In this document: in pieces, positions 8,938-17,374 of the stretch
How the letters are laid out: each line of letters starts with the position of its first letter
Position numbering within the stretch: the first letter of the stretch is position 1
Source of the DNA: QIAW01 sp035487295
GTDB lineage: Bacteria; Acidobacteriota; Terriglobia; Terriglobales; Acidobacteriaceae
Assembly (NCBI GenBank): GCA_035487295.1
Contig: DATHMH010000001.1
Coordinates: 124,001 to 188,000, forward strand
Reading direction: 5' to 3'
DNA: 64,000 bases
Made by a program: the position numbers and the translations under genes
Notes under the pieces: model-generated
The model's database searches: none
Seen by the model: the letters and a program-made list of their open reading frames with translations, nothing else
Told to the model about the DNA's origin: nothing

Positions 8938-10347
8938 TTAACCAGTTGAACCGTGTAGCGGCAAGTGGACCCGAAAGACCGAACCGGCCCCCAGCGAGCT
9001 TTCCACCTGGATGTTGCCGCCGTGTCGGGTAGCGATCCACTGAGCGATCGAGAGTCCCAGGCCTGCGCCGCCCGTGGTGCGTGACCGGTCTTTGGAAGCG
9101 CGGTAGAAGCGCTCAAAGACGTGCGGCAGGTCGTCCGCCGAGATTCCCACGCCGGTGTCTCGAATTTCTATGACGGCGCTTGGCTTGCTTGCCGAGCCAT
9201 CCATGGCCAGTCTGGCGCCCACCTCGCCGCCTGGGGGAGTGTATTTGATAGCATTATCGAGCAGGATGACAAACAGCCGGCGGAGCGCCTGGCTGTCTCC
9301 CAAAATGGGACAGTTCGCGGACATGTTGGCGTCAAGGCGAACGCCCTTGTATTCCGCCAGCACCCGCACCTCGGCGCAGGCCTCGCGCAAGGATTCGGTA
9401 ATATCCACAGATTCCTGCACTATGCCATCGGCCCCGGCATCGGCGCGCGCCAGCAGCATGAGATCTTCGATCAGGCGCGATGTGCGCTCGCTTTCGGTGA
9501 GTATGCTATCCAGCGCTTTCTTGTAGTCTTCTTCGCTGCGTTGCCTGCTGCGCGCCAGCTCTGCTGTGGTGCGGATAATCGCCACCGGGGTCCGCAATTC
9601 ATGGGAAGCATCCGCCGTGAACTGGGTGATTTGGCGAAATGCCGCCTCCAGGCGGGCAAACATGGAATTCAGCGTGGCTGAAAGCCGGTCAAGTTCGTCG
9701 CCGGCCCCGCGCAACGGCAGGCGTTGCGAGAGATTCTGTGCGCCAATCGCCTCGGCGGTGCGGGCAATCTGGTCTACGGGTTCGAGAGCGCGGCGGCTCA
9801 TCCAGTAGCCGCCCACCGAAGCCAGCAGCAAGACCAGCGGGCTGGCCAGCACCACGGTCCAGGTGAAGCCATCCAGCATCTCGTAATATGCTCCGATCGG
9901 CATGCCGATCTGGGCAACGCCCGGCTGCGCCGGCCCCAATTGCACCGGCGCAGAGAGCACGCGCACCGGCCGATGATTGACCCGGACCGTTTGTATTGTT
10001 CCTTTTATGGGAAGCTGGGATGCATTCGTGGGAATCTCGCCCCACTGGGTTGCCTCCGGAGATTGATAGACCCAGCGGCCATCGCTGCCGATGATGCGAA
10101 AACGCGCTCCCGAGAGCGTGGCATCTTCCTCAAGTTCCTCGCTGATCGGTTCCTGCTGCGGCGCGGCGGTTTCTGTCTGCAGGTAATTGCGCAGCGCCTG
10201 CAGGCGGAAGCGCAGGTCCTTATCCACAGTTTCGTGGATGCTGCTGCGCAGAGTCCACCACACGGCCAATCCGGCGATGGCGAAGGTCGCCGCCAGAATG
10301 AGGGCATACCAGGCGGTAAGACGGAATCGAATCGAGCGCCGGTTCAT
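8938..10347 (-). CDS. Sensor histidine kinase (CusS/heavy-metal-sensor type architecture)
   Basis: 469 residues. Membrane segments at about 13-32 and 163-183 flank a periplasmic domain of ~130 residues. A HAMP segment (~184-236) leads to HisKA with FTADASHELRTP, where His249 is the predicted phosphorylation site. The HATPase domain shows LFVILLDNAIKYTP, DTGVGI and GGAGLGLSIAQWI. It autophosphorylates and passes phosphate to the regulator encoded just upstream; the two genes overlap by 4 bases. The stimulus is not readable from sequence; metal, antibiotic or envelope stress are typical of this subfamily. Confidence 0.9.
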   Translation of the reverse strand: MNRRSIRFRLTAWYALILAATFAIAGLAVWWTLRSSIHETVDKDLRFRLQALRNYLQTETAAPQQEPISEELEEDATLSGARFRIIGSDGRWVYQSPEATQWGEIPTNASQLPIKGTIQTVRVNHRPVRVLSAPVQLGPAQPGVAQIGMPIGAYYEMLDGFTWTVVLASPLVLLLASVGGYWMSRRALEPVDQIARTAEAIGAQNLSQRLPLRGAGDELDRLSATLNSMFARLEAAFRQITQFTADASHELRTPVAIIRTTAELARSRQRSEEDYKKALDSILTESERTSRLIEDLMLLARADAGADGIVQESVDITESLREACAEVRVLAEYKGVRLDANMSANCPILGDSQALRRLFVILLDNAIKYTPPGGEVGARLAMDGSASKPSAVIEIRDTGVGISADDLPHVFERFYRASKDRSRTTGGAGLGLSIAQWIATRHGGNIQVESSLGAGSVFRVHLPLHGSTG

Positions 10348-11018
10348 TCTCCCTCTCTCAGGATGTAGCCGTATCCCCGCACGGTATGGATCAGCTTGCG
10401 AGGCGATCCGGCATCGATTTTGTCGCGCAGCAGCTTGATAAAGGCATCCACCGTGTTCGGCTCAACATCCTCTTCAAACCCCCACACCGCTTCAATAATG
10501 GCCGAGCGCGAGACCGCCCGCCCGGCGCGACGCAGCAGGAATTCCAGAACGCGGAACTCGGTTGCCGTAAGGCTGATCTTCTGTCCGGCGCGCGTCACCT
10601 CGCGCGCCGCCGGATCGACCACCAGATCGTCAATATGCAAATTCTGTTGTGGCGGCTGTGCTGCCCGCCGCGATATGGCCCGCAGGCGCGCCAGCAGCAC
10701 CTTCAGCGAGAATGGCTTGGTCAAATAATCGTCGGCCCCGGCGTCGAGCCCTTTTACAATGTCGGCAGCGGCATCGCGCGCGGTCAGCATGATGATGGGC
10801 GTCTGGTGACCATCGGCGCGAAGGCGGCGGGCGACTTCAATGCCATCCATTCCCGGCATCATGACGTCGAGCACGATAGCATCGAAGTTGCTGGTCTTGG
10901 CCGCATGGAAGCCTTCCACGCCGTCTTTTGCCAGGGTCACGGCATGGTTCTGCTCTTCCAATCCCTGCCGCAGCAACTCACCCATCGAGGTTTCATTTTC
11001 TACGACCAATATCCACAC
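10344..11018 (-). CDS. OmpR-family response regulator
   Basis: 224 residues: receiver domain (phospho-acceptor Asp51 in VLDVMMPGMDG; the conserved Lys lies in the LTKPFS motif) and a winged-helix DNA-binding domain (TATEFRVLEFLLRRAGRAVS; NTVDAFIKLLRDKI; TVRGYGYIL). The acidic pocket reads VENE, so an Asn replaces one usual Asp/Glu. It starts at GTG 11018 with GAGGAG about ten bases upstream. It is the first gene of a regulator-kinase-PepSY set and diverges from the ArsR gene. It likely controls its own operon, though no operator repeat is evident to me. Confidence 0.92.
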   Translation of the reverse strand: MWILVVENETSMGELLRQGLEEQNHAVTLAKDGVEGFHAAKTSNFDAIVLDVMMPGMDGIEVARRLRADGHQTPIIMLTARDAAADIVKGLDAGADDYLTKPFSLKVLLARLRAISRRAAQPPQQNLHIDDLVVDPAAREVTRAGQKISLTATEFRVLEFLLRRAGRAVSRSAIIEAVWGFEEDVEPNTVDAFIKLLRDKIDAGSPRKLIHTVRGYGYILREGE

Positions 11019-11115
11019 TTTAACGGCTCTCCTCGTGGATCAGTTCATCACAAAAGACGCGGGGACACAAAATACATCATATGCCTTGACTCTGAAGATT
11101 CGATGAATCAGCCCT

Positions 11116-11167
11116 AATGCACCGTCATGCATTTGTAATTGACAATATATAAAATTAATGATTTACT
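11116..11167 (+). promoter_or_regulatory. Candidate promoter and dyad upstream of the ArsR-type gene
   Basis: A consensus -35 TTGACA is at 11139-11144, with TTTACT 17 bases further (11162-11167) as a possible -10. Just upstream is a small dyad, AATGCA (11116-11121) and TGCATT (11128-11133). The region is AT-rich compared with its surroundings. It could be an autoregulated ArsR promoter; the dyad is short, so the operator call is tentative. Confidence 0.35.
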
Positions 11168-11176
11168 TGCGCGTAC

Positions 11177-11512
11177 ATGACAGATTTCAGGCGGTTTAAA
11201 GCCGAATTCTTCAAAGCATTGGCCCATCCCCTTCGGATTGCTGTCCTCGATGCGCTTCGCAACGGCGAGCTGGGCGTCAATGATTTATGCGCCCTGCTGA
11301 AAGTGGAACAGAGCACGCTCTCGCAGCAGCTTGCGGTCCTGCGAAATAGAAACATCGTAGTGGGACGCAAAGAGGGCCTGAATGTCTATTACTCTGTCAG
11401 CGACAGAACTGTGTTCAAGCTTTTGGACGTCGCAAAACAGATTTTCAACAATCAGTTGATTAACGTTCAGGACATGCTTTCGCAGATCGCCACTCCCGCA
11501 GGTGGACGATGA
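11177..11512 (+). CDS. ArsR/SmtB-type winged-helix regulator
   Basis: 111 residues with the ArsR HTH pattern: FKALAHPLRIAVLDALRNGE, then LCALLKVEQSTLSQQLAVLRN as the recognition helix, and a beta wing GRKEGLNVYYSV. There is no CVC-type metal site in the recognition helix region and no cysteine pair at the ends, so it may sense something other than a thiophilic metal. It precedes the SulP transporter in the same direction and is the obvious candidate for its repressor. Confidence 0.85.
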   Translation: MTDFRRFKAEFFKALAHPLRIAVLDALRNGELGVNDLCALLKVEQSTLSQQLAVLRNRNIVVGRKEGLNVYYSVSDRTVFKLLDVAKQIFNNQLINVQDMLSQIATPAGGR

Positions 11513-11655
11513 AACTGTTTGCCCAGAAACGGTGTGACATTTCTGCCGCTGGAATTGAATTCAGACTCCCCCAAAATTTCAAAGAGTTTCCAATTCATTT
11601 GCCCGTTCAAGCCCTATCCCGTAGATATGCCGCCGTTTTTGGGATTTGTAATTGA
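11509..11655 (+). CDS. Possible 48-residue ORF overlapping the ArsR stop
   Basis: ATG 11509 overlaps the ArsR stop as ATGA, a classic translational coupling arrangement, and the frame runs 48 codons to TGA 11653-11655 (starts MKLFAQKRCDISAAGIEF). I recognise no family. It may be a real small protein, the decayed N-terminus of a longer gene, or chance. Confidence 0.25.
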   Translation: MKLFAQKRCDISAAGIEFRLPQNFKEFPIHLPVQALSRRYAAVFGICN

Positions 11656-11696
11656 AGGCGATGCTGAATTGATATTGCAGGGAGTTGTAGCACGCG

Positions 11697-13436
11697 ATGT
11701 TGAATCTGAATGACTGGTTACCAAAATCAATTCTATTGCTGCGGAACTACACCGCCAGACAATTCCTTTCCGATCTAATTGCCGGCATCACCGTGGGTCT
11801 GGTTGCGTTGCCGCTGGCCATGGCCTTCGCAATTGCTTCGGGAGTGCCTCCGCAAGCGGGGCTGTATTGCGCCATCGTGGCCGGCTTCCTGATATCGGCT
11901 TTAGGCGGCTCGAAGACACAGATTGGCGGTCCTACGGGCGCCTTTGTGGTCGTGGTTTTTGGCATCGTGGCCAGGTATGGCGTCGACAGTTTGTATATGT
12001 GCACGCTGCTCGCCGGAATCATGCTGGTGTTGCTGGGGGTCACCGGCCTGGGAACCGCCGTCAAATTCATCCCCCGGCCGGTGGTCGTGGGATTCACCAA
12101 CGGCATCGCAGTCATCATTGCCAGTACGCAGGTTAAAGATTTTTTTGGTCTGAAAATCGACAAGGTCCCGGGAGAATTCTGGGAGCGCATTGAAACCTTA
12201 GCCAGGAATTTTTATACCTTGCAGCCCGCCGAGACCACGCTGGGCTGCATTGCCCTGACTGCCATTATTCTTTGCAGCCGCTATCTGAAACGCGTGCCCG
12301 GGTACATCATCGCCCTCTTTGCCGGCACGACCTTAGTATGGCTGCTGAAATTGCCCGTGGAAACGATTGGCACCCGCTTCGGTGGAATCCCTTCCGGCCT
12401 GCCTCACCTCGCGGTTCCTCGCTTCCATATCAACCTGCTGCGGCCCCTGATCTCCCCCGCCATCACGGTTGCCGTGCTGGGCGCCATTGAATCCTTAATG
12501 TCGGCTGTGGTCTCTGACCGCATGAGCGGCGATAAACATAACCCGAATGTCGAGCTGATTGGGCAGGGAATTGCCAATATCGTTTCGCCGCTTTTCGGCG
12601 GTCTTCCGGCCACGGGCGCGATCGCCCGCACAGCCACGAACATTCGCTCCGGCGCCAAGACCCCGGTCTCAGGAATGATTCATGCATTGACGCTGCTCGC
12701 CATCGTGCTTTTCGCGGCTCCCATGGCCAGGTTCATCCCGCTCTCGGTCCTGGCCGCAATTTTATTTGTGGTTTCCTACAATATGGGCGAGTGGCGCGAG
12801 ATTCCTGAACTGCTGAAACTCTCAAAACTCGAGATTGGCACCTGGCTATTGACCTTTGCCCTGACCGTTTTTGCGGATCTCACTGTCGCTGTTGAAACCG
12901 GCATGATTATGGCCGCCCTGGTCTACATAAGAAAGGTAACCACTACCACCAGCATCTCTCAGGTCACGTCGGAATATGTGGAGCGAGGACGCCCTCATAT
13001 ACTGCAAGACAAAATTATTCCCCCCTACGCGGCTGTATTTCGCATTCACGGTCCGTTTCTGTTCGGTGCCACGGAAAAACTCGATGAGATCATCCACCAA
13101 ATTCCTGAGCTGCCTCCGGTCGTGATTCTGCGTTTGCGAAACATGACCGCTATTGATGCCACCGGCATGCAGGCCCTGGAGCATTTTGCCGACACGATAC
13201 ACGCCTCAGGCCGAGGATTGATTCTCTGCGGGGCCCCCTCGCAGCCTGCCCACCTTATGAAGCAGGCGGCGTTTGAGGAGCATGTGGGGAGTCACAACAT
13301 TTGTGCCAACATTGCCGAAGCTCTGGAAAGAGCGAGGATTGTGTATGAAGAGATACGTCCCAATGCTCCCTCAGCGCAACAGTGGGGCCGAAGAGTGGAA
13401 GATGCCGCTAAGGCTACGGCCGCGAAACAAATCTAA
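11697..13436 (+). CDS. SulP-family (SLC26-like) anion transporter with C-terminal STAS domain
   Basis: 579 residues. The N-terminal ~430 residues form the membrane domain, with family motifs LIAGITVGLVALPLAMAFAI, ALGGSKTQIGGPTGAF, and GLPATGAIARTATNIRSGA. The last ~120 residues form a STAS domain (VVILRLRNMTAIDATGMQAL). SulP proteins move sulfate, bicarbonate or other anions, usually by symport or exchange; the substrate cannot be read here. ATG 11697 matches the family start. The ArsR gene upstream suggests regulated expression. Confidence 0.92.
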   Translation: MLNLNDWLPKSILLLRNYTARQFLSDLIAGITVGLVALPLAMAFAIASGVPPQAGLYCAIVAGFLISALGGSKTQIGGPTGAFVVVVFGIVARYGVDSLYMCTLLAGIMLVLLGVTGLGTAVKFIPRPVVVGFTNGIAVIIASTQVKDFFGLKIDKVPGEFWERIETLARNFYTLQPAETTLGCIALTAIILCSRYLKRVPGYIIALFAGTTLVWLLKLPVETIGTRFGGIPSGLPHLAVPRFHINLLRPLISPAITVAVLGAIESLMSAVVSDRMSGDKHNPNVELIGQGIANIVSPLFGGLPATGAIARTATNIRSGAKTPVSGMIHALTLLAIVLFAAPMARFIPLSVLAAILFVVSYNMGEWREIPELLKLSKLEIGTWLLTFALTVFADLTVAVETGMIMAALVYIRKVTTTTSISQVTSEYVERGRPHILQDKIIPPYAAVFRIHGPFLFGATEKLDEIIHQIPELPPVVILRLRNMTAIDATGMQALEHFADTIHASGRGLILCGAPSQPAHLMKQAAFEEHVGSHNICANIAEALERARIVYEEIRPNAPSAQQWGRRVEDAAKATAAKQI

Positions 13437-13470
13437 GCTTGATGGGTGGCAGCATTGAGTAGGCGGCTCT

Positions 13471-14646
13471 TCACGCAAGCCGCAGGCAATGCCGCGCGAT
13501 CTGCAAATCTTCATCCGAGGGCACGACACGTACTGAGCACCGGCTGCCCATTGAGCTGATCACGCCGGCATTACGCGCATTGGCTTCCGGATCGATGGCA
13601 ATTCCAAGATAATCGAGTCCGGCGGAAATACCGGCGCGCACCGGCGCGGCATGTTCGCCAATGCCACCAGAGAATACTAATAGTTCCAAACCACCAAGCA
13701 CCGCGGCCAGCGCGCCCACCGCCTTTTTAACAGAATAGCAAAACATCTCAACCGCAAGGCGGGCAGGGGCGTTAGTAGGGCTTAATTGCAGCAGCTCTCG
13801 CATCTCGCTGCTTTTCCCGGAAATGCCTGACAAGCCGGCTTCATGATTCAGCAGCCGATCGAGCTGTTGCGCCGTGTACCCCTGGTCGCGCAGCAGATGC
13901 AACAAAAGCCCAGGATCGAGGTCTCCGCTGCGCGTTCCCATTATGACGCCGCCGGTGGGCGTGAGTCCCATGGTGGTTTCCACTGAGCAGCCTTCTTTGA
14001 CCGCGGTAACGCTGGCGCCATTCCCTAAATGGGCAATGACTGTTCTGGACGCCAGTTCCGGGCCGAGCGCATGCACGATGGATTCACATGAGAGCCCATG
14101 GAATCCATAGCGGCGAATGCCTGATTGCCAGAAACGATCGGCCAAAGGAAACCGCGCTGCATATTCCGGCAATGAGCGATGGAAGGCCGTATCCAGGCAG
14201 GCTACCTGCGGCACGGCAGGGAAGCGCTCCATGGCGAAATGGATGACCTCAAGCGCCGGCGGAATGTGAATCGGCGCAAAAGGAGTGGCCGCTTCCAACT
14301 CTTTGAGGACCTCTGGGGTAATCCGCTGATGCTCGCGCAAGCGTGGGCCGCCATGCACCACCCGGTGCCCTATTGCGTTTGGAGCTGCCTGCGAATGATT
14401 GCTGAGCGCTTGCATCAGGAAATCAGCGGCTTCTCTCGCACCCGAAAACGCGCGATTTTCTTTTACCAGGAATTGCGGGCCCCGCTGCAACCACACGCGG
14501 CCTTCTTTCATTCCCAGAGCTTCGGCCTCTCCAGTTGCCAGGGTCTCTTCTTTCCCATTGTGAAACGAATACAAACCGATCTTCAACGAAGAAGAGCCGC
14601 TGTTAAGCGAGAGAATAATTTCCTGAGAGTTCGTTCTATTATCCAT
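13471..14646 (-). CDS. ackA: Acetate kinase
   Basis: Converts acetyl phosphate and ADP to acetate and ATP. 391 residues from ATG 14646, where the family N-terminus (ILSLNSGSSSLKIGLY) begins; an in-frame extension upstream adds 21 non-conserved residues and was rejected. Acetokinase motifs GHRVVHGGP, DTAFHRSLPEYA, RRYGFHGLS, AHLGNGASV and TRSGDLDPGLLLHL are intact. It follows the phosphoketolase gene by 86 bases on the same strand, so acetyl phosphate made by phosphoketolase is directly used for ATP. Confidence 0.93.
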   Translation of the reverse strand: MDNRTNSQEIILSLNSGSSSLKIGLYSFHNGKEETLATGEAEALGMKEGRVWLQRGPQFLVKENRAFSGAREAADFLMQALSNHSQAAPNAIGHRVVHGGPRLREHQRITPEVLKELEAATPFAPIHIPPALEVIHFAMERFPAVPQVACLDTAFHRSLPEYAARFPLADRFWQSGIRRYGFHGLSCESIVHALGPELASRTVIAHLGNGASVTAVKEGCSVETTMGLTPTGGVIMGTRSGDLDPGLLLHLLRDQGYTAQQLDRLLNHEAGLSGISGKSSEMRELLQLSPTNAPARLAVEMFCYSVKKAVGALAAVLGGLELLVFSGGIGEHAAPVRAGISAGLDYLGIAIDPEANARNAGVISSMGSRCSVRVVPSDEDLQIARHCLRLA

Positions 14647-14732
14647 GACCTGGGTTACAGGTTGTGAAGGGGTACGGCTTCTGCCGCATAGTTTTGAATC
14701 AGGACACAATCCCGCTCAGCGGGGAAAACCGG

Positions 14733-17144
14733 CTACGCCTCCCACTTCCAGTTGCGCACCTCGGGCATATCTTCTCCATGCTCCGTTACGTAGAGCTTAT
14801 GCCGTTGCATCACCGCAAAATAATGCTCTGTCGCTTTTTCGACCATAGGCTTGAGCCTGGGGATGCGCTTAATCGCATCCAGTTCAAGCTGATAGCGGTC
14901 CATGTTATTGAGCACCACCATGTCGAATGGCGTGGTGGTCGTGCCCTCTTCTTTATATCCGCGCACGTGGAAGTTGTCGTGGTTTTTGCGCCGGTAGGTC
15001 AGGCGATGGACCAGCGTCGGATAGCCATGAAACGCAAAGATCACCGGACGGTCTGTGGTGAAGATCTGGTCGAAGTCGTCATCCACCAATCCATGCGGAT
15101 GTTCGCTTGGCGGCTGCAGCGCCATGAGGTCTACAACGTTGACTACGCGGATACGGATATCAGGAACCGACTTGCGCAGCAACGTGACCGCCGCCAGAAT
15201 CTCAAGCGTAGGCACATCGCCGGCACAGGCCATCACGACGTCGGGATTGCCCTCGTCATTGCTGGCCCACTCCCAAATTCCCAGCCCGGTCGTGCACAGG
15301 CGAACAGCCGACTCCATATCGAGCCACTGCGGCGCCGGCTGCTTGCCGGCCACGATGAGATTCACATAATGACGGCTGCGCAGGCAGTGGTCGGCGACCG
15401 AGAGCAGCGTATTGGCATCCGGAGGCAGGTAAACGCGCACGATGTCGGCTTTTTTATTGACCATGTGATCAATAAACCCCGGGTCCTGATGCGAGAAGCC
15501 GTTATGATCTTGCCGCCACACATGCGAAGTGAGCAGGTAATTGAGCGAAGCAATGGGTTTGCGCCACGGGAGCCGGCGCGTTGTCCTTAACCACTTGGCG
15601 TGCTGGTTGAACATTGAGTCAATGATGTGAATGAAGGCTTCGTAGCAGGAAAAGAGTCCGTGCCGCCCGGTCAGCAGGTATCCTTCCAGAAATCCCTGGC
15701 ACATGTGCTCGCTGAGCACCTCGATGACGCGGCCTTCGGGGGCTAAATTCTCATCCACCGGTTCGACCTCCGCCATCCACTGCTTGGCGGTCGCTTCATA
15801 CACAGCCTCCAGGCGGTTTGACGCGGTTTCGTCAGGTCCGAACAAGCGAAAATTCTTCTTCTCCAGATTCTGTTTCATGACATCGCGCAGAAACCCTCCT
15901 AAAACGCGCGTAGCCTCTGCCTCAACCGCGCCCGGCTTGGGAACGGCAACCGCATAGTCGCGGAAGTGTGGCATGCTGAGCGGTTCGAGCAACAGACCGC
16001 CGTTAGCGTGCGGATTCATTCCCATGCGCCGGATTCCTTTTGGCGCAATGTCAGCCAGCTCAGGGCGAAGCTTCCCGTTTTGGTCAAAGAGCTCGCCTGC
16101 CCGGTAGCTCTTGAGCCATTCTTCCAATATGCGCAAGTGTCCGGGATTGGTGGTGACATCGGTCACCGGTACCTGGTGTGCTCGCCATGTACCTTCAACC
16201 GGCTTGCCATCTACTTCTTTAGGGCCGGTCCAGCCTTTGGGTGTCCGCAAGATCAACATCGGCCAGCGTGGACGCTCCAGTTTTCCCTTTGCGCGCGCCT
16301 CGCCCTGAATGAAACGGATTTCATCGAACATGTTGTCGAGCGTTGCCGCCATGGCCTGGTGCATCTCAGCAGGGTCGTGGCCAGCGAGCACAAACGGCTT
16401 ATATCCATATCCGTGGAACAGTTGCAGCAGCTCGTCGTCGCTAATGCGGTCCAGCAGGGTTGGGTTGGCGATCTTATATCCGTTCAGGTGAAGAATCGGC
16501 AGCACCACCCCGTCTTGCGTGGGATTCAGGAACTTGTTGGCGTGCCAACTGGTGGCGCAGGCCCCGGTCTCGGCTTCTCCATCGCCGACGACGCAGGCCA
16601 CGATGAGGTCGGGATTGTCGAATGCCGCGCCGTAGGCGTGCAGCAGCGAGTAACCGAGCTCGCCGCCTTCGTGAATGGAGCCAGGCACCTCGGGCGCCAC
16701 GTGGCTGGGGATGCCGTAGGGCCAGGAGAATTGCTCGAAGAGGCGCTTCATCCCATCGCGATTTTCTTCAACATGCGGATAAATTTCGGTGTACGAACCT
16801 TCAAGATAGGTGTTGGCCACGATTCCCGGGCCGCCGTGCCCCGGCCCGATGATGTACATCATTTTCAGATCGTTCTGCACGATCAGGCGGTTCAGGTGCA
16901 CGTAAATAAAGTTGAGCCCAGGCGTCGTGCCCCAATGTCCCAACAGGCGCGGCTTGATGTCTGCGGGCGTAAGCGGCCGCTCCAGCAGCGGATTGTTTCT
17001 CAGATAGATCTGCCCCACTGAAAGATAATTGGCCGCGCGCCAGTAGGCTTGTATCTTCTGGAGTTCGTCCGCGCTTAACGGGGTTTGCCTGGTTTCAGCT
17101 TGTCTTGCAGAAATGGCTTGCTCAGTCGTAACAGCGTTTCCCAT
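14733..17144 (-). CDS. xfp: Xylulose-5-phosphate/fructose-6-phosphate phosphoketolase
   Basis: Thiamine-diphosphate enzyme cleaving xylulose 5-phosphate (and possibly fructose 6-phosphate) with phosphate to acetyl phosphate and glyceraldehyde 3-phosphate or erythrose 4-phosphate. 803 residues, the normal size. N-terminal WRAANYLSVGQIYL, GHWGTTPGLNFIY, GPGHGGPG, the GDGEAETG cofactor motif, the HLNGYKIANPT motif and the C-terminal DRYQLELDAI segment are visible. A ribosome site (AGGA) lies upstream of ATG 17144. With ackA downstream it forms an acetate-producing phosphoketolase bypass. Confidence 0.94.
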   Translation of the reverse strand: MGNAVTTEQAISARQAETRQTPLSADELQKIQAYWRAANYLSVGQIYLRNNPLLERPLTPADIKPRLLGHWGTTPGLNFIYVHLNRLIVQNDLKMMYIIGPGHGGPGIVANTYLEGSYTEIYPHVEENRDGMKRLFEQFSWPYGIPSHVAPEVPGSIHEGGELGYSLLHAYGAAFDNPDLIVACVVGDGEAETGACATSWHANKFLNPTQDGVVLPILHLNGYKIANPTLLDRISDDELLQLFHGYGYKPFVLAGHDPAEMHQAMAATLDNMFDEIRFIQGEARAKGKLERPRWPMLILRTPKGWTGPKEVDGKPVEGTWRAHQVPVTDVTTNPGHLRILEEWLKSYRAGELFDQNGKLRPELADIAPKGIRRMGMNPHANGGLLLEPLSMPHFRDYAVAVPKPGAVEAEATRVLGGFLRDVMKQNLEKKNFRLFGPDETASNRLEAVYEATAKQWMAEVEPVDENLAPEGRVIEVLSEHMCQGFLEGYLLTGRHGLFSCYEAFIHIIDSMFNQHAKWLRTTRRLPWRKPIASLNYLLTSHVWRQDHNGFSHQDPGFIDHMVNKKADIVRVYLPPDANTLLSVADHCLRSRHYVNLIVAGKQPAPQWLDMESAVRLCTTGLGIWEWASNDEGNPDVVMACAGDVPTLEILAAVTLLRKSVPDIRIRVVNVVDLMALQPPSEHPHGLVDDDFDQIFTTDRPVIFAFHGYPTLVHRLTYRRKNHDNFHVRGYKEEGTTTTPFDMVVLNNMDRYQLELDAIKRIPRLKPMVEKATEHYFAVMQRHKLYVTEHGEDMPEVRNWKWEA

Positions 17145-17299
17145 ACTCGTCCTGCTTTCTACTGCTTATCAGGAAATTCTACGCTTTTGTGGGAGTGTAA
17201 TTCTCCGGCGTGAAGTTAAATTTTCGTGAACGAGCAAACGGACGCGAGAAGCGTCAGGGAGCGTCGCAGGAAGTCTGAATGAATGTTTGTCTCATGAAT

Positions 17300-17339
17300 C
17301 TGCAATCGCGGTACATCCACGGTTGCGATTCAGTTTTTT
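17300..17339 (+). terminator. Hairpin followed by T6 in the xfp upstream region
   Basis: CTGcAATCGC (17300-17309, one bulge) can pair with GCGATTCAG (17325-17333), and TTTTTT follows at 17334-17339. It has the form of an intrinsic terminator for plus-strand transcription, yet both flanking genes run on the minus strand. It may stop antisense transcription or be coincidental. Confidence 0.3.
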
Positions 17340-17374
17340 GGCTAAGTGCCAAATGCTAATTGCTAAATGCTGTT

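Noticed and set aside
11519..11713. 64-codon open frame between ArsR and SulP
   Set aside because: Non-ATG start, no ribosome site, low-similarity composition; it overlaps the SulP start. The ATGA-coupled ORF at 11509 is the better candidate, itself weak.
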